Made by a program: the position numbers and the translations under genes
Notes under the pieces: model-generated
The model's input: only the letters and a program-made list of their open reading frames with translations
What the model was told of the DNA's origin: nothing
The model's database searches: none
Assembly: GCA_013002885.1 (NCBI GenBank)
Contig: JABDLS010000086.1
Span: 1-64,000 of the forward strand
From: Gemmatimonadota bacterium
Lineage (GTDB): Bacteria; Gemmatimonadota; Gemmatimonadetes; Longimicrobiales; Gaopeijiaceae
Direction of reading: 5' to 3'
DNA length: 64,000 nucleotides
In this document: piece by piece, positions 25,987 to 34,456 of the stretch
Numbering within the stretch: the stretch's first letter is position 1
Layout: every line of letters starts with the position of its first letter

Positions 25987-27581
25987 CTCGTCTGTCTGTG
26001 TCGCCAAGAAACCTGTTGAAGGGGCTTCTTGGTACGGCGCCGCTCCTGCTCCTGGGGATCGGGCCCCTCGCGGGCCAGGAAACCGCCCGAGGTGGCGACG
26101 GAGCCACCCCATCCCTCGGTGAGCGCCTACCGGTCAGGGAGATCACCCTTGGCAACGGGATGCGGGTCCTCCTGCTCCGGCGGGAGGGGGCGCCCACTGT
26201 CTCCTTCGTCATGCGCGTCGGCGTCGGCGGAGTGCACGAGCACCTGGGCACGACGGGCGTCGCCCACCTGCTGGAGCACCTGCTCTTCAAGGGAACGGAG
26301 AGTATCGGAACCACGGATGTGGGGGCGGAGCGACGCCTCTTCGCCCGCGCCGACTCGGTGCACGAACGCCTCCTCGAGGTCCGTGCCCGCGAAGCTACCC
26401 ACCCGGATGTCATAGCCGGCGACTCGTTGGCCCGAGCGGAAATCGAGGCAGGTCGCCTGGCCCTACAGGCGGAACTCGACGCCATCGAGGACTCGGCCCG
26501 GACCTACGTGGAGAGCAACGCGTTCGACCGTGTCCTGTCCCGCGCAGGTGCCCGGGGGCTCAACGCAACCACCACCAGCGAGGCCACCAGCTATTTCGTC
26601 GAGCTTCCCGCAAACCGGGCAGAGCTCTTCTTCGCTCTCGAGGCCGACCGGATGGCCAATCCGGTCTTCCGCGAGTTCTACACGGAGCGGGACGTCGTCC
26701 AGGAAGAACGCCGCATGCGGGTGGAGACGAACCCGGGCGGTGCGCTGTACGAGGCGCACATGGACGCGGCCTACTCGGTGCATCCCTATGGCCAGCCGGT
26801 CGTGGGCTATCGCTCGGACCTCGAGACGCTCCGTCGCTCGGAGGTCGCCGCCTACTATCGCGACTATTACGGTCCGAACAACGCGGTGCTGGCGGTGGTG
26901 GGTGACATCGACCCAGACGAAGTGGAAGGCTGGGTCCGGAAGTACCTCGAGCCCATCCCAGCGGGCCGGGAGCCCCCTGTGGTCTATGCTCGAGAGCCAT
27001 CCCAGCGGGGCGAGCGACGGGTGGAGATCCACTGGGACGCCGAGCCGGCCCTCCGCATCGGTTGGCATGTCCCAGCGGTGTCCCATCCCGACGCTGCCGC
27101 CCTCGCCGTCTTCTCGACTCTTCTCACCGGAGGGCGGACGGCCCGACTCCACCGCCGCCTCGTCACCGACGAGCGCCTGGCCTCCGCTGTCTACAGCTCC
27201 ATGGGTCCCGGCGATCGGTACCCGCGCCTCTTCCAGATCGACGCGACTCCGCTGCATCCGGCCTCCACCGTCGATCTCGAATCCGTCATATACGAAGAGG
27301 TCGCACGACTGGCCGCCGAGGGCCCCGCTGCCGACGAGGTGGAGCGCGTACGAAACCAGATCGAGGCAGCCGCGGTGCGCCGACTCCAGTCCAACTTCGG
27401 CTTGGCCCTTCAGCTCGCCGATTCCGAATCCCTCTTCGGCGACTGGAGGGCGACGTTCCGCTCCACTCGGCGACTTCGCAGCGTCACCGCCGAAGACGTC
27501 CAGCGCGTGGCCGGCCTCTACTTCGACGAGGCCAACCGCACTGTTGCGACGCTCGTGACGACCCGTGGAGACGGTTCGTGA
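25983..27581 (+). CDS. M16-family zinc peptidase, catalytic subunit
   Basis: The protein is about 532 residues with a signal peptide (LLGTAPLLLLGIGPLAGQ). It has the inverted zinc motif HLLEHLLFKGT (HxxEH), with a third ligand probably Glu in RAELFFALEADRM. An insertion of roughly 90 mostly helical residues lies between the two, longer than in simple M16B enzymes. It is exported, probably periplasmic. The GTG start overlaps mutM as GTGA. The stop overlaps the second M16 gene, and the two products probably form a heterodimer. Confidence 0.9.
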   Translation: MTRLSVSPRNLLKGLLGTAPLLLLGIGPLAGQETARGGDGATPSLGERLPVREITLGNGMRVLLLRREGAPTVSFVMRVGVGGVHEHLGTTGVAHLLEHLLFKGTESIGTTDVGAERRLFARADSVHERLLEVRAREATHPDVIAGDSLARAEIEAGRLALQAELDAIEDSARTYVESNAFDRVLSRAGARGLNATTTSEATSYFVELPANRAELFFALEADRMANPVFREFYTERDVVQEERRMRVETNPGGALYEAHMDAAYSVHPYGQPVVGYRSDLETLRRSEVAAYYRDYYGPNNAVLAVVGDIDPDEVEGWVRKYLEPIPAGREPPVVYAREPSQRGERRVEIHWDAEPALRIGWHVPAVSHPDAAALAVFSTLLTGGRTARLHRRLVTDERLASAVYSSMGPGDRYPRLFQIDATPLHPASTVDLESVIYEEVARLAAEGPAADEVERVRNQIEAAAVRRLQSNFGLALQLADSESLFGDWRATFRSTRRLRSVTAEDVQRVAGLYFDEANRTVATLVTTRGDGS

Positions 27582-29074
27582 CGTCGACGCGAAGTCCGGA
27601 GCGCCTGCGATGCCCGTCCTCGGTGCCGCCGCATCGGTGGCAGACGCTCCTGGTCGCCGCGTCCGTCTTCCTCGTCCTGGGCGCCACCATGCCGGCGGTC
27701 GCCCAGGTCACCGGTCGATCAGTCTTGGAGTCCCTTGAGTTCGAGCCCCTGGACTTCCAACAGCCGGTGGTCGAAGAACGAAACGTCCTCGGCGTGGACG
27801 TCCTCCTTCTTGAAGACGACGCCCTCCCACTGGTGACGCTTCACGCGTACTTCCGGGGCGGCTACGCCCGCTTTCCCCGCTCGTCGTACGCCGCCGCAAC
27901 GGGCCTGCCTGCGCTCCTTCGCTACGGTGGGACCGTAGACCGGACGCCGCAGGAAGTCGACGAGCGCATCGCTCACCTGGCGCTCCAGACGTCCTTCGGA
28001 ACCGGCGGCGGAAGCATCACGAGTTCCATGAACACGCTCACAGAACATCTGGTCGTCGCCACGGAGCTATGGGGCGACATGCTGGTGGCGCCTGGCTTCG
28101 ACGAAGGCGAAGTGGAGGCATGGCGCGCCCGTCAGGTGGAGTCGGTACGCCGGCGAGCGGACGACCCCGGCCGACTCGCCGTGGCGGAGATGAACCGCCT
28201 CCTCTACGGCGATCACCCCGTGGGATGGGAGATGACCACCGACGACCTGCAACCGGCACGGGTCACACCCGGGTCCTTTCGTCGGGTCCACCGGGGCATC
28301 GTATGCAGGGAGAATCTCGTCCTGGGCTTCACCGGCGACGTGGACTGGGCGCGGGCAAAGCCACTGGCGGAAAGCCTCGTCGGACGGATCCCGGCCTGCG
28401 GGGAGGAGTTGGCCGAAGAACCCACGCCGGAGATCCGCAGGGCTCCCGGCGTCTTCGTGGTGGAGAAGCCGCTGGAACAGGCGGTCGTGGTGATGGCACA
28501 CCCCACCAACGTCCGACTGGCCGACGACAATCAGTATTTCGCCGCCCTCATCGGCAACTCCATCCTCGGTGGAGGGGGCTTCTCGAGCCGCATCCTTCAA
28601 CGGGTTCGCACGGATGAAGGCTACGCCTATTCCGCGACGTCCCTCTGGACGACGCCCCGCCGCCACGAGGGGCTCATCGGTGCCATGACACGCACACGGC
28701 CGGAGAACGTGGCCCCTGCCATCGACGTGATCCTCGCCACCATGCGCGGGCTTCTCGACGGTCCACCACGCGCCGACGAGGTAGACACGACGGTGGACCA
28801 GATCATCAACGGCTTCGTCTTCAACTTCGAATCGGCCTCTCAGGTCGTATCCCGAACGATGTACTACCGCGCAATCGATCTTCCCGACGATTGGTTGGAG
28901 CGGTACTGGGACGGCGTCCAGCAGGTGGGTCCCGCCGACGTATTCTCTGTCTTCCGGGACCACCTCCGCCCCGACGAGATGACGATCCTCATTGTCGGCG
29001 ACCCTGAGCGGATTGGCTTGGAGGCCCTTGAGCGTTTGGGGCCAGTCGAGATGCTGGTGCCTGGCCAGCGGTAG
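27578..29074 (+). CDS. M16-family peptidase, non-catalytic partner
   Basis: The protein is about 498 residues with an export signal (LLVAASVFLVLGATMPAVAQ). It has the M16 fold, but where HxxEH should be the sequence reads AATGLPALLRYGGT, so it cannot bind zinc in the usual way. The C-terminal half keeps the substrate-binding Arg/Tyr pair in GFSSRILQRVRTDEGYAYS. Two-subunit M16B proteases are known in which one chain supplies zinc and the other the Arg/Tyr pair. The GTG start lies inside a GTGA overlap with the catalytic gene. The track start at 27062 is shadow sequence. Confidence 0.88.
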   Translation: MTSTRSPERLRCPSSVPPHRWQTLLVAASVFLVLGATMPAVAQVTGRSVLESLEFEPLDFQQPVVEERNVLGVDVLLLEDDALPLVTLHAYFRGGYARFPRSSYAAATGLPALLRYGGTVDRTPQEVDERIAHLALQTSFGTGGGSITSSMNTLTEHLVVATELWGDMLVAPGFDEGEVEAWRARQVESVRRRADDPGRLAVAEMNRLLYGDHPVGWEMTTDDLQPARVTPGSFRRVHRGIVCRENLVLGFTGDVDWARAKPLAESLVGRIPACGEELAEEPTPEIRRAPGVFVVEKPLEQAVVVMAHPTNVRLADDNQYFAALIGNSILGGGGFSSRILQRVRTDEGYAYSATSLWTTPRRHEGLIGAMTRTRPENVAPAIDVILATMRGLLDGPPRADEVDTTVDQIINGFVFNFESASQVVSRTMYYRAIDLPDDWLERYWDGVQQVGPADVFSVFRDHLRPDEMTILIVGDPERIGLEALERLGPVEMLVPGQR

Positions 29075-29081
29075 AAGCCGG

Positions 29082-29810
29082 CTACGCCGCACCCCAGTGG
29101 ATGGCGGCGATCCCGCCGGAAACGAGCTTCCACCCGACATCGTGGAACCCCACCTCCTTGAAAAGCGCCCCGAGGGCGTCCGGACCAGGAAACTCCTTGA
29201 CCGACTCGGGGAGGTAGGTATACGCCCACGGGTGCCCGGACACGATCCGACCTACCAGAGGTAGAATGTTGTGGAAGTAAAACAGGTAACCGGCTCGCAT
29301 GATGCGATTTGGCGGCACCGTGAACTCCAACACGACGAGCTTTCGTCCCGGCTTGACAACCCGGCGCAGCTCGGCGAGTCCCGTGCGGAGGTCAGATAGA
29401 TTACGCACTCCGAAGCCGACCGTGGCGCCGTCGAATACGTCGTCGTGGAATGGGAGGCGGAGAGAGTCACCACACACCGATTCGACGGCCGCTCCACCGA
29501 TCTTCGGGCCACCCTCCACGAGCATGGGGTGGGCAAAATCCGACGCGACGACTCTGCCTCCGAAACCGCTACGACAGGCGAGCTCGAGTGCCAGATCGTA
29601 GGTACCGGCGCAGGCGTCGAGATAGATCCCCTTCGGCCGGTCCGTCCAGCTCAGACGGTCCACCGCCTTCCGGCGCCAGGACCGATCGATGTTGAGGCTG
29701 AGGACGTGGTTCAGGAGGTCGTAGCGAGGGGCGATCTCCGAGAAGATCTGCTGGACCTGCTTCTCGCGCTCGACTCCCGATTTGGGGGCAGCGTCGGTAG
29801 TTGGTTGCAT
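29082..29810 (-). CDS. menG: Demethylmenaquinone/ubiquinone methyltransferase
   Basis: The 242-residue class I SAM methyltransferase of the UbiE/MenG family has IFSEIAPRYDLLNHVLSLNIDRSWR, LDACAGTYDLALELA (SAM motif I), VASDFAHPML, and the family motif FGVRNLSDLRTGLAELRRVVKPGRKLVVLEF. It performs the C-methylation of menaquinone or ubiquinone. Menaquinone is more likely given the inferred lineage. It is divergent from the sigma factor gene. Confidence 0.93.
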   Translation of the reverse strand: MQPTTDAAPKSGVEREKQVQQIFSEIAPRYDLLNHVLSLNIDRSWRRKAVDRLSWTDRPKGIYLDACAGTYDLALELACRSGFGGRVVASDFAHPMLVEGGPKIGGAAVESVCGDSLRLPFHDDVFDGATVGFGVRNLSDLRTGLAELRRVVKPGRKLVVLEFTVPPNRIMRAGYLFYFHNILPLVGRIVSGHPWAYTYLPESVKEFPGPDALGALFKEVGFHDVGWKLVSGGIAAIHWGAA

Positions 29811-29915
29811 GACAGGGGTGGCTCGCCCGCGTAGCTTTCGAGGACCCGACTGGGCGATGACGGCGGTGCGAGCCCAAAACTAACGGGAAGCGAAGGAGCC
29901 GCTCAACGGCGCCAT

Positions 29916-29943
29916 CGAAACAGAGACGGCGCGGTCTGCGTAG
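29916..29943 (+). promoter_or_regulatory. Candidate autoregulated ECF-sigma promoter of the sigma gene
   Basis: CGAAAC and CGTAGG are separated by 17 bases, matching the site upstream of the anti-sigma gene (30707) and the M48 protease (18149). CGTA ends at 29942, only 10 bases before ATG 29953, so the transcript would start at or a few bases before the start codon. The mRNA would be leaderless or nearly so. Confidence 0.5.
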
Positions 29944-29952
29944 GGCGTGGCG

Positions 29953-30624
29953 ATGAGTACCGACACCGCAGCCCTGCCCCGCGCAGCCGCCTGGCACGCC
30001 AACCCGAGGCAGGACGAGAGTACCCTGGCCGCTCCGGATTACAAGACCCTGGACGACCGCGAGCTGGCCACCTGTGCTGCTCGGGGCGAGGAGCGCGCTT
30101 TCCGTGAACTCCTGGTCCGCTACGAGCGGCCCGTCTTCTCGTTGATCTATCGGATGGTACGCGATCGCACGCTGGCCGAGGATCTGGCCCAGGAAGCGTT
30201 CATCAGGGCCTTCAACGCCATCGACAGCTATAAGACCAGCTACAAGTTCAGCAACTGGATCTTCAAGATCGCCAACAACCACACCATCGACTACCTGCGC
30301 AAGCGGAAGCTCGACACCGTGTCGATCGACGGTTCGCCCCACGCGACGACCCAGGACGAAATAAGCCAGAGTCGGGTGGTGTTGGAGTCGGGCGGGGAGA
30401 ATCCCCACGAGTATGTGGAGCACAAGGAGCTGGGGAGCCAGATCGAGCAGGCCATCGGTGGCCTCCGGGAGGAGTACCGCGCCGTCATCATCCTGCGGCA
30501 CGTCGAAGGCCACGCCTACGACGAAATAGCCGACATCCTCGAGCTCCCTCTCGGCACCGTGAAGACGTACCTGCACCGGGCCCGTGGGGAATTGAGAAAA
30601 TCTCTGGCTCACCTGGCTACGTGA
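29953..30624 (+). CDS. ECF-type RNA polymerase sigma factor (sigma-70 family)
   Basis: The protein has about 223 residues. A 30-residue unstructured N-terminus precedes region 2 (FRELLVRYERPVFSLIYRMV, DLAQEAFIRAFNAI, FSNWIFKIANNHTIDYLRK). A linker follows, then region 4 (YRAVIILRHVEGHAYDEIADILELPLGTVKTYLHRARGELRK), a helix-turn-helix for the -35 element. This is the SigE/SigW class. I chose ATG 29953 over the track's GTG 29947, which sits only four bases past the proposed -10. The next gene encodes a zinc-domain anti-sigma factor. Autoregulation is suggested by the matching promoter motifs. Confidence 0.93.
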   Translation: MSTDTAALPRAAAWHANPRQDESTLAAPDYKTLDDRELATCAARGEERAFRELLVRYERPVFSLIYRMVRDRTLAEDLAQEAFIRAFNAIDSYKTSYKFSNWIFKIANNHTIDYLRKRKLDTVSIDGSPHATTQDEISQSRVVLESGGENPHEYVEHKELGSQIEQAIGGLREEYRAVIILRHVEGHAYDEIADILELPLGTVKTYLHRARGELRKSLAHLAT

Positions 30625-30706
30625 CCGATGGTACGATCACCCTCCGCCTTGGAGCCATGCGACTTCCTGCGGCCCGCACACACGTGCCGGCAGGGGTACG
30701 GTTTCT

Positions 30707-30734
30707 TGAAACTCCGGCCCTCGCGCCCGCGTAG
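30707..30734 (+). promoter_or_regulatory. Candidate ECF-sigma promoter of the anti-sigma/envelope operon
   Basis: TGAAAC and CGTAG are separated by 17 bases within the 143-base gap after the sigma gene. A transcript starting about 8 bases past CGTA would give a leader of ~27 bases that includes AGGAG seven bases before the GTG at 30768. The -35 also forms half of a GTTTC-TT-GAAAC inverted repeat. The pattern matches two other sites in this window. Confidence 0.55.
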
Positions 30735-30767
30735 TGCCAGCAGAGTGAATCCCGTAGGAGCAACACC

Positions 30768-32003
30768 GTGAACGACGCCATCCACAACCACCTGAGCGCC
30801 GTGCAGATGCAGGCGCTCCTCGACGGCGAGCTGCCCCGCCAGGCACGTTCGAAGGCCGAGGAGCACCTGGCGGCCTGCCCTCGGTGCGCCGGTGAGTTGG
30901 ATTCGTGGCGCGCGGTCTTCTCCGACCTCGCGGAGCTTCCCGCCCACCGCCCCCACGAGGGCTTCGTCCAGCGGGTCATGTCCGACGTGAAGGTGCCGGA
31001 GGCGCGGCCTCTGGGTGCCCGGCTGCGCGACGGAATCGCTGCCGCCTTCTCGGCTCACGGCAACAGCCACGTTCCCGGTGAGGTCCTTCAGGACTTCCTC
31101 GAGGGCTCGCTGGCGGCACGGCGTGCCGAGCGCATCGAGGCCCACTTGGGCCGCTGCTCCGCCTGCACGACCGAGGCTGACGCGTGGCTTGGCGTCATGA
31201 GGCGCCTGGACGCCCTCGAGGCCTTCGAGCCCGGCGAGGGTTTCGCCGAACGGGTCCTCACCGCGTTGGAGGTTCCGGACCGGTTGCCTCTGGCCGCGCG
31301 GATCCGGCAGACGCTGGACGCTCTGCTAGGCTCGCCGGCCCCGGACCACGTCCCGGCCGGGGTGCTCCAGGACTTCATCGATGGTGCCCTGCCCCTGGCC
31401 GCCTCGGCCCGGGTGGAGGCCCACGTCGGCGGCTGCGGTCGCTGCGCGTCCGAGCTTCACTCCTGGGAAGGGGTCGCGGTACGGCTCGAGGCGCTTCATC
31501 GCTTCGAGCCCTCGCCGGACTTCGGCGAGCGGGTCATGGTCGGGCTGAGGACCACCGAGGTGGCGGCACGGGAACCGGCTTGGAGCCGACTGGCCCACGC
31601 GGCTCGGGGCCGCGTGCGCCGCTTCGTTCCCGAGACGCGGCAAGCGGTGGCGGCTCTCTCCGGTGCGGCCGTCACACCCATGGTGGTCATTGGCCTCGCC
31701 GCGTGGGCGGTCCTCTCCCACCCCGCCGTGACGGTGGGGTCACTGGCGTCTTTCGCGTGGTGGCAGCTCACCGACCTTGCCACAGCGGCGCTTTCCGGGG
31801 CTGTGACCCTGGCGACGCAGAGCGCCGATGTGTTCGGCTTGCTCTCCGTTTTGGAGTCTCTGGCATCCGCGCCGGCGTTGGTGGCCGGGGGGGCTGTCGC
31901 CTATACGATGATCTGCGCGCTCGCCTTGCGGGTGCTGTACAAAAACCTCCTCGCACAACGATCCCAAGGGGGTCGCCATCCACATGTATCGACTGCTTCT
32001 TAG
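30768..32003 (+). CDS. Membrane anti-sigma factor with three tandem zf-HC2 zinc modules
   Basis: The 411-residue protein contains three zinc-binding anti-sigma modules, each with HxxxCxxC: His33/Cys37/Cys40, His126/Cys130/Cys133 and His219/Cys223/Cys226. The spacing is exactly 93 residues. Each repeat also has LQDFxxG-type and FxxRVm-type segments. A C-terminal region has hydrophobic helices (VVIGLAAWAVLSH, ALVAGGAVAYTMICALALRVLY) that anchor it in the membrane. It probably sequesters the upstream ECF sigma factor. Single modules are the norm. The GTG start has AGGAG seven bases upstream. The stop lies 20 bases inside the next gene. Confidence 0.88.
   Translation: MNDAIHNHLSAVQMQALLDGELPRQARSKAEEHLAACPRCAGELDSWRAVFSDLAELPAHRPHEGFVQRVMSDVKVPEARPLGARLRDGIAAAFSAHGNSHVPGEVLQDFLEGSLAARRAERIEAHLGRCSACTTEADAWLGVMRRLDALEAFEPGEGFAERVLTALEVPDRLPLAARIRQTLDALLGSPAPDHVPAGVLQDFIDGALPLAASARVEAHVGGCGRCASELHSWEGVAVRLEALHRFEPSPDFGERVMVGLRTTEVAAREPAWSRLAHAARGRVRRFVPETRQAVAALSGAAVTPMVVIGLAAWAVLSHPAVTVGSLASFAWWQLTDLATAALSGAVTLATQSADVFGLLSVLESLASAPALVAGGAVAYTMICALALRVLYKNLLAQRSQGGRHPHVSTAS
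30792..31628 (+). repeat. Threefold internal repeat, 279-bp period, in the anti-sigma gene
   Basis: The coding sequence for residues ~9-287 is built from three units of 93 codons, as shown by the zinc motifs at residues 33, 126 and 219. Units 2 and 3 are still recognisable at the DNA level around the CTNCAGGACTTC segments. The exact period with no indels indicates in-frame tandem duplication followed by divergence. Confidence 0.75.
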
Positions 32004-33582
32004 CGCCTTCGTCGCGCTGGGTCTCGCTGCCCTCGCCCTTCCAGATGGGCTCGACGCCCAGCTCCGTGAGATCGTCACCAAGAGCGTCTCCGCAAGCTCG
32101 TCGGGAGCATCGCTTGGGCTGACCTTCGCCGATCGGGGGGAGCTCGAACTGAGCTTCGATGGCGGTACCGTGTATCTCGATGGCGAGGCCATCGGGACGT
32201 ACGAGCGAGGCTCGGAGCTGGACACGGCGTGGCGGAGCCTTCTCGGAGAGGCCATGGCATTGGAGAACGGTGCGCTGGCCGAGCGTCTCGTGGCGTGGAG
32301 TAGCCCCGAACTGGGGGGTACCGCTGCCGAGGTGGGCCAGTCCGTGGACCAGGCCCTGGAGGACGCCCTCGAGGTCGCCGACGCCCAGGACGCCAACGAC
32401 GAACCGGGCTTGTCGGTTTCCGACGAGCGCACCCTCGCGAGAATTCTCCTGAACTCCGTGGGTCGCCTTGGCGTCCTGGAAGAAGCGTTGGAGGGTCTGT
32501 CGTCCGATCTCCGTATCCACGTCGATGAAGACGTGGTGATTCCTCAGGGCTCCGTGGTGGACGGGACCGTTGTCGTCATCGAAGGCACGCTCCGTGTGGA
32601 GGGTGAGATCCGTGGCGACGTGGTCGTCGTCGACGGAGCCATCGAGGTCGTCGAGACAGGGGTCGTCCAGGGTGAGGTGCGCATCGCAGACGCCCGTGTG
32701 CTCAGTAACGTCGGAACGATTCGCGGCGGGCTGGTGGACGTGCTCGAAGAAGAGCGAGAGGTAGAGGAAGAGGTCAGGGAGCAACTCCGCGAGGAAATCC
32801 GGGCGGAAATTCGACGGGATCTCAGAAACGAGATCCGCCAGGTGACACGAATGGAGCACGACGACGGCTTCTCCATCATGGCCCCCTTCCACGCCGTGGT
32901 GCGTGGTGTGGGCGGCGTACTCGAGAAGATGGTCATGATCTTCATCCTCGGGCTCGTCGGCGCCGGCTTCCTGGCCTTCGCGGGTGAGAACATGGAGACC
33001 ATCGCGGAGACGGCTCGACGGTCGCCCGGTCGCTCGGCCATGGTGGGGCTGGCCGGCAGCTTCCTCCTGATCCCGGTGTGGATCCTGGGGCTCATCGCCC
33101 TTCTGGTCTCCATCGTGGGAATTCCAGTGGCCATCGCATGGGCTCCCCTCTTCCCGGTGGCGGCGGGTCTGGCCGCCCTTCTTGGCTACCTCGCCGTGGC
33201 CCAGAACACCGGCGAGTGGCTCGCGGACAGCAACTTCCCCTGGACGGGGTGGATCCGGAAGACGAATCCGATCTTCACCTTGGTGGCTGGACTTCTCGGA
33301 CTCGTCCTCGCGTTCATGGCCGGTCACCTGGTCTCCATCCTGCCCTTCCTGGGCTTCATCGGAAATCTGCTCTTCGCGGCGGGCGTCATCATCACCATTG
33401 CGGCCATCCAGATCGGCTTCGGCGCGGTACTGCTGACCCGGGGTGGACGCAGGAAGGAGTACTACGCGGCGTACGATCCAGATGCAGCCTGGGAGGCCGC
33501 CATGAATGTGGATGTAGACGAGGGCCCCGGTACGGGTACCGGTGCTTCGTCAACGGGAGAGGGTTCGACGAATGATGCGTAG
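31984..33582 (+). CDS. Exported bactofilin-like (polymer-forming) membrane protein
   Basis: The 532-residue protein has a signal peptide (LLLSAFVALGLAALALPDGLDAQ). The region at about residues 177-250 has the repetitive short-strand pattern of bactofilin/right-handed beta-helix domains (GSVVDGTVVVIEGTLRVEGE, RGDVVVVDGAIEV). A strongly charged coiled-coil-like segment (255-295) follows. Four to five transmembrane helices fill most of 315-500, and a Gly/Thr-rich tail ends it. Placing a bactofilin-type domain behind a signal peptide and in front of membrane helices is unusual, because classical bactofilins are cytoplasmic. It overlaps the anti-sigma gene by 20 bases. Confidence 0.8.
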   Translation: MYRLLLSAFVALGLAALALPDGLDAQLREIVTKSVSASSSGASLGLTFADRGELELSFDGGTVYLDGEAIGTYERGSELDTAWRSLLGEAMALENGALAERLVAWSSPELGGTAAEVGQSVDQALEDALEVADAQDANDEPGLSVSDERTLARILLNSVGRLGVLEEALEGLSSDLRIHVDEDVVIPQGSVVDGTVVVIEGTLRVEGEIRGDVVVVDGAIEVVETGVVQGEVRIADARVLSNVGTIRGGLVDVLEEEREVEEEVREQLREEIRAEIRRDLRNEIRQVTRMEHDDGFSIMAPFHAVVRGVGGVLEKMVMIFILGLVGAGFLAFAGENMETIAETARRSPGRSAMVGLAGSFLLIPVWILGLIALLVSIVGIPVAIAWAPLFPVAAGLAALLGYLAVAQNTGEWLADSNFPWTGWIRKTNPIFTLVAGLLGLVLAFMAGHLVSILPFLGFIGNLLFAAGVIITIAAIQIGFGAVLLTRGGRRKEYYAAYDPDAAWEAAMNVDVDEGPGTGTGASSTGEGSTNDA

Positions 33583-34408
33583 GTCACTTGTGGCTGCCAC
33601 GGCAGCGCTCTTGATGGTTCCTCTGGCCGTCGAGGGCCAGAATTGGAAGACCGTGACCATGTCCCAGCGACTCGGGGGCGAAGACGATCTGAGGGTGTCC
33701 GTGCGCTACGGAGCGGGGCTCTTCTCGATTCGGTCCGCGGAGGGAGGCCTATTGTACCGGATGCACCTCGAGTACGACGAGGATCGGTTCGAGCCAGTAG
33801 CGGAGTACACGGGCAACCGATTGGAGTTGGGTGTGGAGACCCGGCGGCGCGGGCTCGACATCGACACCGACGAAGCCGGGGAGCTTCGACTCGAGCTTGC
33901 CAGAGGCATTCCGATGGACCTCGACCTCGAGTTCGGCGCCGTGAAAGCCGAATTGGACCTCGGTGGTCTCGCCCTCACCGACCTGGACCTGAGCACCGGC
34001 GCATCGGAGTCCGATGTCGACGTGTCGGAGCCCAATCCGAGTCGCATGGAAACCGCCCGGTTCGAGGTGGGTGCCGCCGAGTTCACCGCCCGGAATCTGG
34101 GCAACCTCAATGCCGACCGCATCGAAGTCGACGCGGGGGTCGGCTCCATCTCCCTCGGGCTCGAAGGTCGATGGCAGAGAGACGCCGAACTGGACATCGG
34201 CATGGGACTGGGGTCGCTGGAGCTACGCATCCCGGAAGGGTTGGGTATTCGGCTACGCAAGAAGAGCTTTCTGACGTCTCTCGATTCCCAGGGGCTCGTC
34301 AAGCGCGGCGACGTGTACGAGTCGTTGGATTGGGATCGCGCGGACCGCCGCGTGAGCATCGAGCTCGACGCCGCGTTCGGCAGCGTATCGGTGGTCTGGA
34401 TCAACTAG
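33572..34408 (+). CDS. Exported toast-rack/DUF4097-like beta protein
   Basis: The protein is about 278 residues. A signal peptide (RRSLVAATAALLMVPLAVEGQ) precedes a long series of short beta strands (for example LELGVETRRRGLDIDTD, MDLDLEFGAVKAELDLGG, VGSISLGLEG, AFGSVSVVWI). This looks like the toast-rack/DUF4097 solenoid seen in LiaF-like and adhesin-like envelope proteins. GAGAGGG lies 8 bases before ATG 33572, which overlaps the upstream gene. It is probably periplasmic and part of the envelope-stress operon. The family assignment rests on strand pattern rather than one motif. Confidence 0.7.
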   Translation: MMRRSLVAATAALLMVPLAVEGQNWKTVTMSQRLGGEDDLRVSVRYGAGLFSIRSAEGGLLYRMHLEYDEDRFEPVAEYTGNRLELGVETRRRGLDIDTDEAGELRLELARGIPMDLDLEFGAVKAELDLGGLALTDLDLSTGASESDVDVSEPNPSRMETARFEVGAAEFTARNLGNLNADRIEVDAGVGSISLGLEGRWQRDAELDIGMGLGSLELRIPEGLGIRLRKKSFLTSLDSQGLVKRGDVYESLDWDRADRRVSIELDAAFGSVSVVWIN

Positions 34409-34456
34409 CCGGGCAAGCAACCACCAGACGAGCGGACCACCGCTCTGGAGATCGAC

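Noticed and set aside
30702-30713. GTTTC-TT-GAAAC as a repressor palindrome
   Set aside because: Its right half is fully explained by the shared -35 element, and the left half does not recur at the other two promoter sites.
31768-33327. 519-residue minus-strand ORF
   Set aside because: Antisense to the bactofilin-like gene, with low-complexity His/Asp-rich content typical of a shadow.
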